Shown: piece by piece, positions 10,858 through 24,347 of the stretch
Numbering within the stretch: position 1 is the stretch's first letter
Layout: every line of letters starts with the position of its first letter
Source: Vitrella brassicaformis
Lineage: Eukaryota > Sar > Vitrellaceae
Length of the DNA stretch: 64,000 bases
Reading direction: 5' to 3'
Assembly (NCBI GenBank): GCA_001179505.1
Contig: CDMY01000218.1
Coordinates: forward strand, 87,784 to 151,783
Program-made: the position numbers and the translations under genes
The notes under the pieces: model-generated
Seen by the model: the letters and a program-made list of their open reading frames with translations, nothing else
Database searches by the model: none
Told to the model about the DNA's origin: nothing

Positions 10858-11802
10858 ATGCCTCCCTCTCTCTCATCTGACGAGCGCGAGAGCCGGCCCT
10901 TCGACGTGATTGTCTGGGGAGCCACCGGCTTCACCGGCAAGCTGCTCTCGGCCTACTACGCCAAGACCTACGGGCCATCCGGGCATTCGGTCAAGTACGC
11001 CCTGGGCGGTCGGAGCAAGACCAAGCTCGACAAAGTAGTGGAAGACATAGCCGAGAAGTTGGGCGACAAGATGATCAAGAACACGCCGCTGGTCATCGGC
11101 GACGCGAGCGACAAGGCCTCGATGATCGAGGTGGCCAAGCAGACGAGGGCCGTCGCATCCGTCGTGGGACCCTTTGCCCAACACGGAGAGGTAAGGGACA
11201 TGAGACAGACAGGAGCTCATGGCTGTTGAGGTTATGTATGTATGTATGTGTGTGTGGATGCAGCCGTTGGTGGCGGCGTGCGCCGAGGCGGGCACTCACT
11301 ACGTGGACATCACCGGCGAGTTCACCTTCATGCGCAAGATGATTGTCAAGTACTCCTCGGTGGCCGAGCAGAATGGCGCCAAGATCGTCCACGCCTGCGG
11401 CTTCGACTCGGTGCCCTCGGACATGGGCGCATTCATGGTGGGTCACAGTGACTGCCACAGACACACACACACACACATATACCTCTCTGGCCGGCCACAC
11501 ACCTCTCTCGTGTCGGTGTATACGACTGACAGGTGCAATCCTTCGCCAAGGAGAAGTTCGGCCGTCCGTGTGAGTCCGTGCTGCTCTACATGATGGACGC
11601 TGCGGGGGGGTTCAGCGGCGGCACCCTCCACTCGCTCATGGGGATGTACGAGGCGCCCAAGGAGGAGCAGCAGCGGTACGCCTCCAAGGACTACCTTGTG
11701 GCACCCAAGACAGAAGACGCACTCGATTTGCCGCCCAGCAAGTACGAAAGAGGCCCGAAGTGCGTGTGGGTGGATGGGCATTCATCCCTCGTCCTTGGCC
11801 TG

Positions 11803-11833
<31 letters not shown>

Positions 11834-12767
11834 GTCAGGGAATGGTTGCTGGCTGGCACCAAGTTCCAGTGGGACGATGACATGCAGGTCTACACCGCCC
11901 CATTCGTCATGGCAGGCGTCAACGTCAAAGTCGTGCGGTCAGAAACACGACGCACACCACATAAGACGACGACAGGCGAGCATCCACTCTGTGTGTGTGT
12001 GTGTGTGTGTGTGTGCAGACGCACGGCAAGTCTGCTCAAGGAGCTGTACGGTGAGGAGTTCAGCTACGACGAGTGCGCGGGCATCAAGAACCGCCTGGCG
12101 GCCAACGTGGCACTGGGCGCTTTCACGGCCATGGAGTACCTCAACAGCTTCACCATCGTCCGCTCCATAGCCAAGCGACTCGTGCCACAAGGTGACCTAC
12201 AAGGCCTCCACCAGCACACACGTCGTCAATGAATGTCTCCCTCCTGTCTGTTGGTTGATGTGCAGGTTCTGGTCCGAGTGAGAAGGTCATGACCAGCGGC
12301 TATTTCGACGCCAGAGTCGTCGGCAAGACCAAAGACGAAAACGGGGTCATCCGCAAAGTCGTCGCCACAGGTCTGACAATGCACACACACAGAGAGAGAG
12401 ACAGAGAGAGAGGGGGACACCAGATCATCCGTCTGTGTGTGTGTGTGCGATGATCGATCAGTGGGCAGCAAGCTCGGCGACCCTGGGTACATGGAGACGG
12501 CCAAGATGGTGGGCGAGAGCGCCCTGTGCGCCGCACTGGACGGCTCCACCACCCCGTCCACCTACGGCGTGCTGACCCCCGCCACCGCATTCGGCGACGC
12601 ACTCATCAAGCGGCTCAGGAACGCTGGCATGACATTCGACGTGGAAGAGCTGGGAGCAGGTAGACGAGACGGCGACACACACACCGTTCTGTTGTTGGCA
12701 ACAATTTGATGGTGTCGGTCTGTTTGTGTGCGTGTGTGCAGCTGAGGCGCCCCCAACCAGCGCGTAA
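10858..12767 (+). CDS. Saccharopine dehydrogenase-like oxidoreductase (SCCPDH type)
   Basis: Eight exons: 10858-11190, 11264-11437, 11533-11759, 11839-11937, 12019-12191, 12266-12370, 12462-12659 and 12742-12767, closing to 444 residues. The protein starts MPPSLSSDERESRPFDV, then IVWGATGFTGKLLSAYY, a Rossmann nucleotide-binding loop of the GATGFTG type. LGGRSKTKLDKV, SVVGPFAQHGEPLV, ACAEAGTHYVDITGE and HACGFDSVPSDMG follow; these are hallmarks of the SCCPDH/trans-acting enoyl-reductase-like group rather than true lysine-pathway saccharopine dehydrogenase. The physiological substrate of this group is poorly known; animal members are linked to lipid droplets. Introns 11804-11838 and 11985-12018 end in long TG runs. 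The frame extends upstream to an ATG at 10546, adding 104 Arg/Ser-rich residues that could be a leader or 5' UTR. Confidence 0.85.
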
Positions 12768-13493
12768 ACGACCTGCGAGCGAGGGAGAGGGGAGAGTGTG
12801 TTAGTGGGGTGGACCATGATGATGAAACTGGCGACCAAGAGCTTATCTGCGTGAGCGTTTGCTCTTGCTCTTGCTCTCGCGGCCATGGCCACTACATGGA
12901 CACAATACAATGTATGTATGTGTGTATGTATTGTATATGCCGTATGGTGACCGGGCTGTCTGTTCGATCCACTCTTTTCTTGAAGCCTGTTCGTCCCCTT
13001 CGTCCCTGCCTGCCTGCCTGCCTGCCTGCCTGATTGGCTGGTTGGCTGCCTGGCTGCATCCGGCTCGTGCGTGTGCATGTGTCTTGTACGTTTTGATTCA
13101 TTCATTCATCTGTGTGTGTATGTGTGTGGTGCAATCAATTGATGTTTCTAGTGTGCGTTTGCCAGTGTACAGCTAGCGCGGCCGGTGGCTTGGGCATCCA
13201 TCGATTTTCATGTGTGCACCGGCACATGGCAGACGTCCAGAGAGAGCGGGTCCCGGCCGCGTCGATTCGTTCGAACACAGCAGGAGAGGGGGTGGAGGGG
13301 AGCTCGTGAGGGGTGAACACACGCATGCAGAAAGACACACGGACATAGACAGACTGCTGCGTCATCCATGTCTGTGTGTCTGTGTGGGGGGGTCATGTGG
13401 ACTCATTTAGGACTCATTCATGTGTTGTGTCAGTGATTAGGCCTCTCAATCAATGCATTACTCTGTGCGCGTGTGCGTGTGTGTGTCATCTGT
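12768..13493. other. Convergent intergenic region
   Basis: Lies between two convergent gene ends. It holds (TGCC)n at about 13005-13030, TATG/TGTA runs and short AT-rich patches. No gene or RNA is evident. Confidence 0.4.
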
Positions 13494-16400
13494 TCACCCG
13501 CAGGCGTCATCCACCTTCCGCAGCCGCCTGCGGGCTGTGGTCTTCGGCTTCACCTTCGCACGCACCTAAACCGCACAAACACACATACATGCAGTTCGAC
13601 GCGTCGCATGTCGTGTGCACGTCTTTTCTCTCACCTTTGGCTTTGGCTTTGGCTTGGGTGCGTTCTCGTGGGCCGACGAAGAGTCCGATGAGGACGGCTC
13701 GCTGATGTCACTCTCGCTCACAGATGAGTCGGACGATGAACCACCATGACGATCATCCTCGTTCGTGCGCTTGGCAGGCCTGCGCTTCGGCTTGGCCTTG
13801 GCCTTGCCCCTCGCCGGCTGCACCCTCTTGGCCACACCGCGGTCCTGCAGAGGGACCTGCACACGCACACACACACACAGAGACACTGCATGAGCGAGAC
13901 ACGGCGTTTGGTATAAGAAATCTGCTGACCATTTCCTCATCCGAGGAGTCCATGATGTCGCCCCCATCGCTGTGGTGTCGTCCGATGTCCTCTCTATCTC
14001 GCTGCTGCTTCTTGATCTTGCTGGCAGCTCGGGTGGTGGCCGCCTGGCGTTTCTTGCTCTTGTTGGCTGCGGGTGCTGCAGGTCTGGGTGGTGGGAGTAT
14101 GGCGCTGCCGATGGGGATGTCGTTCATCGACTGGATGGTGTCGAGGAGCTTCACCAGCGCTGAGGCTTGCTGCTGGAGGGTAGACGCTGTGGCCTTGGGG
14201 GCGGCTGCTGCTGCTGCTGATCGGGTGAGGAGGGAGACACATCATGGATTCATTGTCGGTTTGTGCACTGGTTTATTCTGCTTCTCACTTCCGTCGTCAT
14301 CTTGGTCGTCGTTTGCCCGTGCTTGCGGTCCAGCTGCCTTCTTGACGGCATTTTTCAACGCCGTAAGCACCTGAAACATACACCAAAGATGGAAGAGCGG
14401 CCTCTCGTGTGATGCCATCCACAAAGAGGCACACACACACAGAGATACGGACCTGTTTGTGTTGCTGTATGATGCTCTTGAGCAAAGCTTTGTTTGCGTG
14501 GCTCTCGAGCTTGGCTTTTGTGGTTGCGATGAAGTCGTGAGTGACCTGGCAGCTGCTCAGCAGCTTCGCCAGCCGGTGCGCGTGCTCTGGGTGGGCCATC
14601 AACATCTCAAACAAGACCTTATCCATACCGCACTCTGACACACACACAAACACGGACGAAAAGATATCCACTGGAGACACACACACACACGCCGGCAGAC
14701 AGCGCCTGACTGACCATTGCAGAACTTGCTGATGAAGGTCACGAGCCGTTCCCACTCGGAATCGTCGAGGTCGTCCATCGCAAGAGCAGTCGACAGCTGC
14801 GTGCACAGCACACGGACAGCCAGAGTGTGTCGATATGTACCGCCTCCCGCATTCACATTCATTCATACCATTTGGTTGAGGTACACGAGCATGACGTTGC
14901 CGCCTCTTGCCCTGCCCCCGCCCGCTGCGGCCCGTCGGCTGAGTGGATTCTCCATGCTGCTGGTCTTGAGCTTGGACAGATACAGCGACAGCTGGTGCTC
15001 CGTCGCACTCCGCAGACCGCCGTGGCTGCTCACCACACCACTCACCAACTGCACCAAGCCATGATTGTGCACTCATGTCGTGTCTGTGGGTGTGTGGGTG
15101 TGTGGGTGGGTGGGTGTGAGAATGGCTTTCTGCTTACCGCACAACAGACGCCCGAGTCGAGTCGCAGGTGTCCGCTTCTGAGCATGTGGATGAACACCGT
15201 CATGAGCTGGATCTTGAGCCGCGCAGGCGTGTCATCGGTCGACGCCAACTGGGAGAGCGAGGAATGACATATATGACCGTGTCTCACTCAACCCCCCCGG
15301 GACCCACCTCCAGCATTGACGGCAGCAGCGTCTCGAGGACCTGCCCATGCGACTGGCCGATGGTGAGCACGAGCCGCACACACATCATCTTGACATCCAG
15401 CAGGGCTGACGAGTCGGCCCGGCGCATCTTGTGGCTGGGGCGGGCACACAGCAGCGAAACAAAGAGGGGCACCACACGATCGGCGAAGTGCGATGACGGC
15501 AGGTGCATCAACTTGGCTGAGAAAGTGGGAAAAGAGACACAGCAGGGGAGGAGGATGGTGTGTTAGCATTTCTGTCCGTCCCTGTGTGCGTGACGGTACC
15601 TGTCGCGTAGATGGCTGCGTGAAGGATGGGCTGTGGGGGCATCTCGGCATTGATGGACTGGACGACGGTCGTCATGACACGGGCAACCAAATCGGCAAAG
15701 TGCGACAGCGGACCTGACGGGGAAAACGATGTCACATCCGTGGCTTCTCTTCTTCTGCTGTCCCACTGACCTTGTTCGATGCACTCGGCCATGACCTTCT
15801 GCAGTGCCCTTTCTCGCATCTGTCTGTGGTTGTCCTGTTCGATGGTGTCCATCTCCTGCTCGCCGTCTGCCGCCACATCACCCTGATCCTCGTTATCCTC
15901 CTCACCCAACACCTCAAGGGGGCAAAGGAGACAACACACACATGATGTGTGTGTGGTGTTGGTGGTGCGCTTGTAATATTTGTCCTGTCGGCTCCTTACT
16001 GTGACGGAGCATTTCTCGTAGTGGGCCTTGCTGGAGTGTGCGTAGAACAATACAGACTCGCCGATGAGGTCCAGAAGCGAGGGCAGCGATGCACTGCACT
16101 CGCCACCACCAAGAATGGCCTGTGCCAGGGGCAGTGGGGAGATCCCCCCCACATACACACATGAACAAAAGGGAGTTTCGCTCCTACCGAGATGTGTTGG
16201 CCGGCATCGATGAGCGTTTCCATGAGTTTCTGTCTCGGCCTCTTGTAGACGAATAGCAGTGACAGCACATCCCTCACCGCAGCACATGGCAACGAACCAT
16301 CGACCGCACTCAACCTGACACATAACACAATGTCATCCCATCAGCTCCCCTCTGTGTGCCCGTCTGTCATTGGCTTACTTGTTTCGGATCAGTGTGGGTA

Positions 16401-19400
16401 TGTCTTGGTTTGCGAGAAGGTGTCTCCTGCAGGAGGGCAGCAGGCTCGCCAGGACGACCACACCCGTCACACAACACCTGCACACCAGTACGCAGATACA
16501 CAACAGTACGCACCACATCGTACACGCCTCTCTTAAGAATAGCTTGTGGTCGTCATATCGTCATCCCTTACCGCAGAGCGAACACAGATTGCGTCTCGGT
16601 ATGCTTCAGCAACTTCACGAGTCTGTCGACCATCTCGGCAAACACGTTCTGCATCGCCGCCTTGTGCCGGGCTGCGCGGCGCTGCACCTGTGCACACGCA
16701 CACACACACACACAATACAGACGCAGGGCCGGATATACTGACACGAGGCCGCCGGCCTGTGTGTGGTTGCCTACCTCCTTTGCGATTTCGTCCACAGATG
16801 CGGACGCGCTGGCTTGTGTCTCGGATGTGTTGCTGTTGGTCGTCTTCTTTCGGGTGAGGGCCTGCTGTGCGCCCGACACGAGTGATGTGACGAGGAGAAG
16901 GGTGTGCAGGGCGACGCCGTCGTGCTCGGGCGGCTCCTGGTCGTCGGGGGACGCTGGGGCGACGCCACTCTTGAAAAGAACCTGACACTCAAGACAAGGC
17001 AGGATGTCTTATTATGTGCACACGCGCGCGTGTGTGTGGTAACCCGCAGTTTGCTTCCACTGGCCTCCTCCTCTGTCTTGGCAGCCGCGTCGAGAGCCCC
17101 ACCATCATCCTGCTGCAGAGAGGTGTGGGCATGGAGGATGATGCACAGAGGGAGGTCGTGCATGTGGGGGGGATTAGCTCACCTGTGCGGCGAGTCGTTT
17201 GAGTGCCTCGGCCGATGCTTTGTGTATGACGTCTCCGGGCAGCCCTTCATCGACTGTCGACAGCACGCGGATCAGCAGATCGCACGGCAGGACGCCATGG
17301 CCGCAGCCTGTCAGCAACAACAATACACAGATTGGTCGCTAATCTATGTGCATTCTGTGTGTCTCGTGTGTGACCGCTGTGTGGTGCGATGTGGTCTAGG
17401 CAGATGTGAGGGGAATACTGACACAGGCACCAAATTAAAGGCAGGCAGTGTGAGTGGCGAAGCGGTGGACGTCTGTGTGGAAACCGCGCATACGAATTCG
17501 CTGGACAGCAGAACTTCGGTGGCACTCCGGATCCCCCTGACACACAGAGACACGGATGTGCGTGGCACATAGAGTGTATGCACTCATTGTGCTAGTGGCT
17601 TACCACTGGTTGAGTAGAGTGATGACGCTGTCAGTGAACTGCCGCACGTTGCTCCACTTGGGCAGCAGACCGCTCATCAACAGCTGACCACACACACATC
17701 CATGAGACACACATGACTTATGGCATCGGATCGGTGCGCCCACTTTGACGATGCGCCGCAGTGAGGGAGATCCGAACAGCTCGCCGATGAAGAAATCCAG
17801 CCCCAACTCACACGACAGCACACCTGCATTGAGGGCACACCCACACACGCATGGATGGATTTCCCTCTGTCTGAGGGTGTTGTGTCCCACTTGCGAATCC
17901 TTCAGATGCCTGGAAGACCGCCAGCAGCTCCTGCTCGACGCCCTTGAGCAGCGTGACGTCCTCGGGGGCCGCTGCGACGGACTTGAGAAGCGACAAGAAC
18001 CACATGTTACCCAAACTCGACAACTGCATATGCACACACACATATGCACATCGACAAGCGTCTTCATGACGGCCGCTCTCCCCGCTGCCCTTACCCTTTG
18101 TGTGTCCTCCTCTGCCCATCCTTGCTGCCCATTGTCGATGGAGTGTATGGCGATGATGGTCTTGCGACACGCAGTCAGGGCGGTCATTTTGGCCTTCTTG
18201 GAAGTGTCGGCGCAGCCCCGCTCCAGCAGGGCCGACAGCATGTCGAGCACTGCCGATGGGGGCAGGTGGTGGACGACTGGCTCGATGGCTGATGAGAGTG
18301 TGGTGAATGCCTTGCTGCGGGTGAGGGCGTCGCCGTCGCAGCACAGCAACTCAACAAACGACTGAGGCAGAACAAGGAGGGAGGGAGGGAGGGAGGGAGG
18401 GAGGGGAGAGGGGAGAGGGCAGGTGCAATTCGTCCGTCCCATGGCGATTTACCAGGTCAGGTTCGGTCTCGTCATCGATGTCCTGCAGCTGAACACACAC
18501 ACAGGCGCGCGCGCGATACACATGCATGAATACCCTCATATTCTTTGGCCGACTTGTTGGATGAGTATGGGGATGCATCGCGCCACGAGCAGCTTCCGGC
18601 CGGCAGCCTGCTTGAACAGCGAGGGATGTTTCGACAGCACACACGCCAGCGCCGTGGTGAGGTGCTCGCCATGCCGGCAGCGCTTCTCGAGGCCCGTCAG
18701 GAAATCAAACACAGCTGCAACGAACGGACGCACACTGCAGGATACGTGTAAGGGAAGGAGCGGTGTGTATGTTGGCCGACCTTTGTAGGACACGTCTGCG
18801 AGGCAAAGGGATGCGATGATGGTGGCCGCGCGGGAGCCGTCGAGGATAGAGTTGGTCAGGGGCAGCAGTTGCTGGACAAGGCCGACCTTCTGCGCCACAC
18901 TGAACGCTGTGGGCAATCCGACACTGACCAACACGACCCCCCCCCCCGCCCCCCCACACAAAGGACACTGATGCAGGCGACCGATCCCTGCCTGTGCACA
19001 TACGCGGGTACAGCTGTGCAGCATGCTTTGATGGCGGCCACTCCCATTTGGGAGTCCACGCCCACAACCGACAACACACGCACACACGAACTGCACACAC
19101 CGACACCAACATAATGACCAACGGAGAACCATCCTGTTGTCACGATACGTCGCCTGCATGCCTCGCCCACCTGACGCAGAGCGCCACGGCGGCCTCTCTC
19201 TCGTTGGGCACGAACCGCTCTGCCGCGAGTGCGAGGGAAGTGGACGTGATGGTTGAGATTGCCTTGAGGCAGTCCAGCAGTGCGCTTGGCGCGTTGGTGC
19301 CGTCGTCACCCTCCATGAGGTCGTCGTCGGCTGGCCGCTTCTTGCCCCTGCCCTTGGCCTTGGCCTTGGCGGCGCCGCCCTTCTTCTTGCCTAGTGCATT

Positions 19401-20014
19401 GGATGCAGACACGGCACCATCTGCGGAGGAGAGGGCCGCAAGGAACACTGAATTGCGTCATTTGTCTGTGGCTTGTCGTGCTGCTCACCGCTGCATCTCT
19501 TGAGGGCCTCGTCGAGCAGCACCAACACACAAAACAACAGCTGCATCACACACACACGAAGGAGGAAACCAAGCTTGAGGTTCTGACTGTCTTGGAAGAC
19601 ACGAATCGAAGCTCAGCCACATAGATGACGGCGGGCTGTTCGGTCTCCCGACACATTGCACTGCAGCCGCCTTCGGTGAACCGACACACACGATGAGCCA
19701 ACTGCAGCATAAAACACAGAAACGGCGAATCCCTTGTCATAGCCTGCTGGAGTCATGAGGCGGGGACTTGCCTCGTAGATGCCGTCCATTCCCTCCTCCT
19801 CGCACCGCCTCACGATCAGCACATGTAGGGCAGCGAAGTCGGCGGCGCTCTTCTCCTTGCCGCTCCTGTTGCCCATGGCCGTCGTCACGTGATGGTTCAG
19901 CGCCGTCAGATCTTTGCTCATGAGGCTGGCGTGGGTTGAGGGGGAGATCCATTCTGGCGAAAGGCTGAGGTCACTGAAGATGACCACGCGCTCGCCCGGC
20001 TGCTCGCCCTCCAT
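13494..20014 (-). CDS. Large helical-repeat (HEAT/ARM-like) protein with charged low-complexity tail
   Basis: More than 25 exons on minus. The start is the ATG at 20014 (MEGEQPGERVVIF) and the stop is in the last exon 13494-13565, reached by a donor after the Lys/Pro run (VRAKVKPKTTARRRLRKVD). The first exon (19772-20014) ends at a GC donor (GAG then GCAAGT). The body consists of short helix pairs, for example HLTTALACVLSKHPSLF, AVLDMLSALLERGC, VDRLVKLLKHTETQS, VVPLFVSLLCARPSHK and LVQLVSGVVSSHGG. Near 19320-19390 is a basic patch (GGAAKAKAKGRGKKRPAD). The C terminus is Lys/Arg-rich with a Ser/Asp/Glu acidic run (SDSSVSESDISEPSS), suggesting a nuclear scaffold. Several middle exon borders are uncertain (18.9-19.1 kb and 17.4-17.6 kb). 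I cannot name the family. A DNA-repair or chromatin solenoid is possible, but only a profile search would show it. Confidence 0.6.
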
Positions 20015-20206
20015 TTTTGTCGGGGAAGCGAGAGGTAGTGTTTACAGGTTTGTAAACACTGTGTGTCCAGAAAACATATACCATTATTTAGAATTCGTGA
20101 TAAAGGAAGAAAGGACGAGTTTGCCTGATGTTGCCGGACCTTCCACCCACCGCTCCCTCCCTCCCGCCAGCTCGGACATCTACCTGCGCATCCGAGGGTA
20201 CGTCAG

Positions 20207-23200
20207 TCATGTGATTGCCCGCGCGGCCCACTTCCGCACCTCCTCGCGCGACCCGGCGAAGACCACCCTCTCCTTGCAGTGCTCACACAGGTACTCCGGC
20301 TCGTCCAGCAGGTCCACCAAAGCTATCCGGTCCTCCCTCTTGCGGCCCTGGTTCTGCCTCTCGATGTCCTCATTCTCCTTACCCCGCCGCACATTCTCAG
20401 CCCGCACTCTCTGGAGGTCCCGCTGCACCTTGCTGCATTGGTCGTCGTAGCACTGCCGGCACACCCGGAGGTGTCTGCAGGGCATGTACATGACCGACGG
20501 GGCCGCGTCGAAGCAGATGGAGCACTCATGCCCATCTCCCTCTTGCTGGGCCGACGGCAGTTGCTGCTGCTGGTAGTGGGGCTGCTGTGGTGGTGGTGGG
20601 GCGGATGAGCTGCTGGACGATGAAGGGGGCTGTTGTTGGACGCTGAGGGCAGCCAGCCTGAGGCAGACAGGACACCGTGCGTGACGATTAATTCGGATGT
20701 GACACTCGTGTCATTCCTACTTGCGATTGGTCTCCTCGAGTTGCTGTAGGTGGTGCAAGAGGGCCCTCTCGCGTTGCTGCTGCTCCTCCCGCTCCCTCCT
20801 CAGCGCGTCCCTCTCACGCTGCACCTCACACTCAACAGAGGACGGCCCAACCGGCGACCTGCACACCACACCCACAGCACTAAGATATGGATGTGTGGAA
20901 GGATGCAGGCGTTGCTTCCTTCACCTACCCGTGAGCAGACGTGGCCGACTCGGTACCCTGTTGGTCGGCCGAGCAGCTGCGGTCTGCTGCGTAAGTCTCG
21001 TCCGCAGCGAACAGTGGGAAGGGAGGCGGCGGTGGTGAGGGAGGCCCAACTTCGCCGCCAAACTACTCACCATAGTCGCTCCCATCGTCAGCAGCGGTAC
21101 ACGGTCCCGCCGACCAGTCGCCACGTAATGCACTGCCGCTCGATGTTGTGGCAGCTGCAGCTGCGGCAGCCGCCATGGTGTGACGGGGGCTGGGAGTGCC
21201 ATTGTAGTTGTGTGTGTGGTGGTGATGGCCGCCAGGTGGGCGGGGCGCGGGCAGCATTGGGGGAGGGGGTGGGGGGAACGGTGGGGGGGTGAGAAGCGCC
21301 AGAGGGCTGAGCAGGAATGACACGTAGATGGTGGATGGAGAAGGTCCTCGTTTGCATACAAGCCCACCTGTGTTGTTTGGCTGACGGGGCTGCCATCGAC
21401 ACCGCTTGATGCTCACCAGCTAACCCATTCGATAGGGAGAACACATTGCTCCGACGACCCACAGAGCTGCAGGAACACGGAGAATGATTCATGGTCACGT
21501 CAGCGGTATGGTGCGGCGTGTGCGTGTCTTACGGGGAGGGCATGTTGGCTGCAGCCACTGCGGCAGGACCTTCTACCACACATGGGGATTGATAGGTGGC
21601 CTTGCCGAGGGCACTCGGTGGCGACGAAGTCGAAGAGAGTGGCAGGAGACGGCCATCCGGCGGCTGCTGGGTGGCCACGGGCTTGTTGATGGTCTCCTTT
21701 TTGGGGTTGAATGGTCCGCCGCCATCGTTGCCCTCGTCGCCAGAGACGATGTTTGACGGCACGCACGCCGTCAGCTGCCTGCACCAAGAGGGCAACAACG
21801 AATGATGTCGTGTGTAGTGTTGCCTGGCGTTTGTGTGTGTTGGTGTGTGTACCCCTGGTTGACAAGGTCATTGGATGGAGCGGCCGCAGATACCGAGGGC
21901 AGGGGTTGCTCATCGGCCGACCCACCGTCGCCCTCCTCCTTGGCCGGCATGGCGCCGTTCTCGTCATCAGACAACTCACCACTGAGAGAACAACAGGAAG
22001 GGGATGGCACACACTCCTCTATGCTCCTCAGACTTACCCTGATTGGTCTACAGGAGCGCTCGACGATGACGCAGCAGCGGGTGCACTGGCTTGCCCCCCT
22101 CCCCCTCTACCGCCCTTGTTCTTCTTTCTGTTGTGTCGCTTCTTCTTCTTTGCTGTGCCACTGCTGGCTGGGTGGGGCGCCTGCGGGTCGTCGTCGAAGG
22201 ACATGTTGGCGATGGCTTTGTTGTAGCGTTCGGTCTCGGCTTTCTCGACGCCATCAAAGATATCGCGCAGCTGCATGGAATGTCAGCCACACCACGGACA
22301 GAGAGAATGACTTATCATGACATCGGCGAAGGGGGCGTGGCGTGTCTGTCCTGGCTGACCTTTGTCAACACGTTGGTGTGTTTGCTCTTCTTGCCACGCC
22401 GCTGCATCTCGCGGAGCGACTTGACAGAATCGAGCTGACCACACGCGCACACAAAGAATACAGAACGCTCCACAGTTTCCTCAATTCCGTCGGCGCCGTC
22501 GACCACCGTCTCCACGGCGCTCTCAATACGAAGCAGCGGTGCAATGGATGCAGCGGCGCCAGTGAGCGAAGTGGTTGTCAACACGTGCACACGCAGCACG
22601 GCCCTGCATATGACAGAGGCGAACCCAGCCCTGTCGGCGACCTGACGAAGGCCCAAGCACCAACCAATACAGGCAGGGAGAGATTGTATGCCACGCAAAG
22701 GAAGGGCGCCGGCTCCCCACATGCCTACCTACCGGCGGTGAGACGGCCGCAATCCTAGCCATCAGGTCCGTCAGATTAGCGAGGATGGCCAGCCCCACTG
22801 AGGGTGTCCGTGTCAGTCTGTCGTCGTTGACGAGCTTGACACAGATGGCGGGCAGCCCAGAATCGATGAGCGAACCAATGTCATCTGCACACACAGAGAC
22901 ACAGCGGATGGCGTCCTTCCTTTCGCTCCCATCTCCCCTTCTCCCCGGCCACTCACCCGTTATGCAGCACTGGAATGGCGTCGCGAGGACGATGCTGATC
23001 TGCGCGGCTCTGTTTACGTCTGGCATTGTGTGCCCGTCGACGAACAGCGGTGGAGGTCCGTCGTTGACGGATGCAAAGATACCCCTGAAGACCTCTGGAC
23101 GGAGCACTCTCTCTACGAAGGGCCTGCAGTCGTCCGCTACACACGATGCACCTGCACTCACCACACGTTGGCGCCACACAGCCAGTCGGGTATGTACCGG

Positions 23201-24347
23201 CGCCCTATTTGTTGTCTACGACTCACTCGTTCATAGGTATGCACCTGGGAGATCCTTGGCCGCGGCCATCGGTCGGGAGACGAGCTCGCTGATGAGGCCT
23301 AGCTTGAGCGATGCCGCCCACTTGTCTTCGGCTGTGGCACTCTTGGATCCGATGACGCCCACGAGCTGGTCTACATGGACAAAGGCGTGCTTCTGAAGCG
23401 CACCACACACGGCCGTCAGCGTCTCAACCGTCGGCACTGAACCACCAAGCATCACCACACACACACATTTGTATGCCTGACGATCTGGACCGACCGACTC
23501 GCGCTCACCGTTGCCGAGCACTGCCGATAGGAACGCGAGCATCGAAGCGCGGTGCGAGTGGTAGGGGTCCATCAAGTTGCTGTGCGACACCGCAAACAGT
23601 ACGTGCAGCAAGGAGAGCCGCAGCCACACCAGGGCCGCCGACGGCTCCACGTCAGCCAGCAAAACCTCGACTAACGACTCCACCATGGTGGCAAGACTAT
23701 CGAAGCCATCCCTGACGAGATCAACAACAATATGCAGGCAAGACAAAGAGCGACTCAGGCAGGGGTCACTCATTCTTTGCTGTATGTATTGTTCGTCCAG
23801 ACCTGAGCGCGGCGATCCCAGCGTCCTCCATCATGCCCAGGCAGTCTCCGTGGTTGGCCACCAGATGCTCGTGGAAGTCTCGCGTGTTGCCGATGGCCTT
23901 GCCATATCGGAGGATGCCCAATAGGAGTATGCAGATGACCGAGATGGACTGACGACGCCCCTGGAGTGCCAGCATGAGGTCGACCAGAACGGTCACGAGT
24001 CCCTGCGGCGACCCCTGGCGGGCGATGAGCTCCTGGATGAACGCATCTCTCCTCGCGGCTGGCTCCATCAGCTGTGCCGCCATTGCCAGGCTCATCTCTC
24101 TGATGGCCCAGGGCGCTCCAGGGTCCGTGACGATCACCCAGAGAAATCTCGCGGCACGGGCGACGTTGCCGCACCGAAGGACGAAGCGGTTTAGAATCGC
24201 CAACTTGATGCCTTCTGAGCCGGAATAAGTGGCAAGGCAAACGAGGTGTGTTGCGAAGGCCTGGACATCACTTGCTGCCAGAAGAGCGTCGACTTCAGCC
24301 GCAACGTCATCAGGAAGGGTCAACAAGGGCACGGCCGGGGTGGTCAT
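20207..24347 (-). CDS. ARM-like repeat protein with C-terminal coiled coil and RING finger (putative E3 ubiquitin ligase)
   Basis: Start at the ATG 24347 (MTTPAVPLLTLPDDVAAE), stop at 20207. The N-terminal half (24347 to about 22740) is alpha-helical with ARM-like text such as SGLPAICVKLVNDD and VGLAILANLTDLMAR. About 22300-22430 holds a basic helix (SVKSLREMQRRGKKSK) joined to LRDIFDGVEKAETERYNKA. A long disordered section follows (SDDENGAMPAKEE, poly-Ala, PPPPMLPAPRPP). About 20700-20830 is a coiled coil (QRERDALRREREEQQQRER). The end is a C3HC4 RING: CSICFDAAP, MPCRHLRVCRQC, then after 54 residues LCEHCKERVVF. RING proteins recruit E2 enzymes to ubiquitinate targets; the ARM part would select the substrate. 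Borders between 21.1 and 21.5 kb are uncertain because two frames are open. Confidence 0.65.

Noticed and set aside
13494-20014. Naming the helical-repeat protein as FANCI
   Set aside because: Length and charged tail are similar, but no stretch aligns convincingly by eye.
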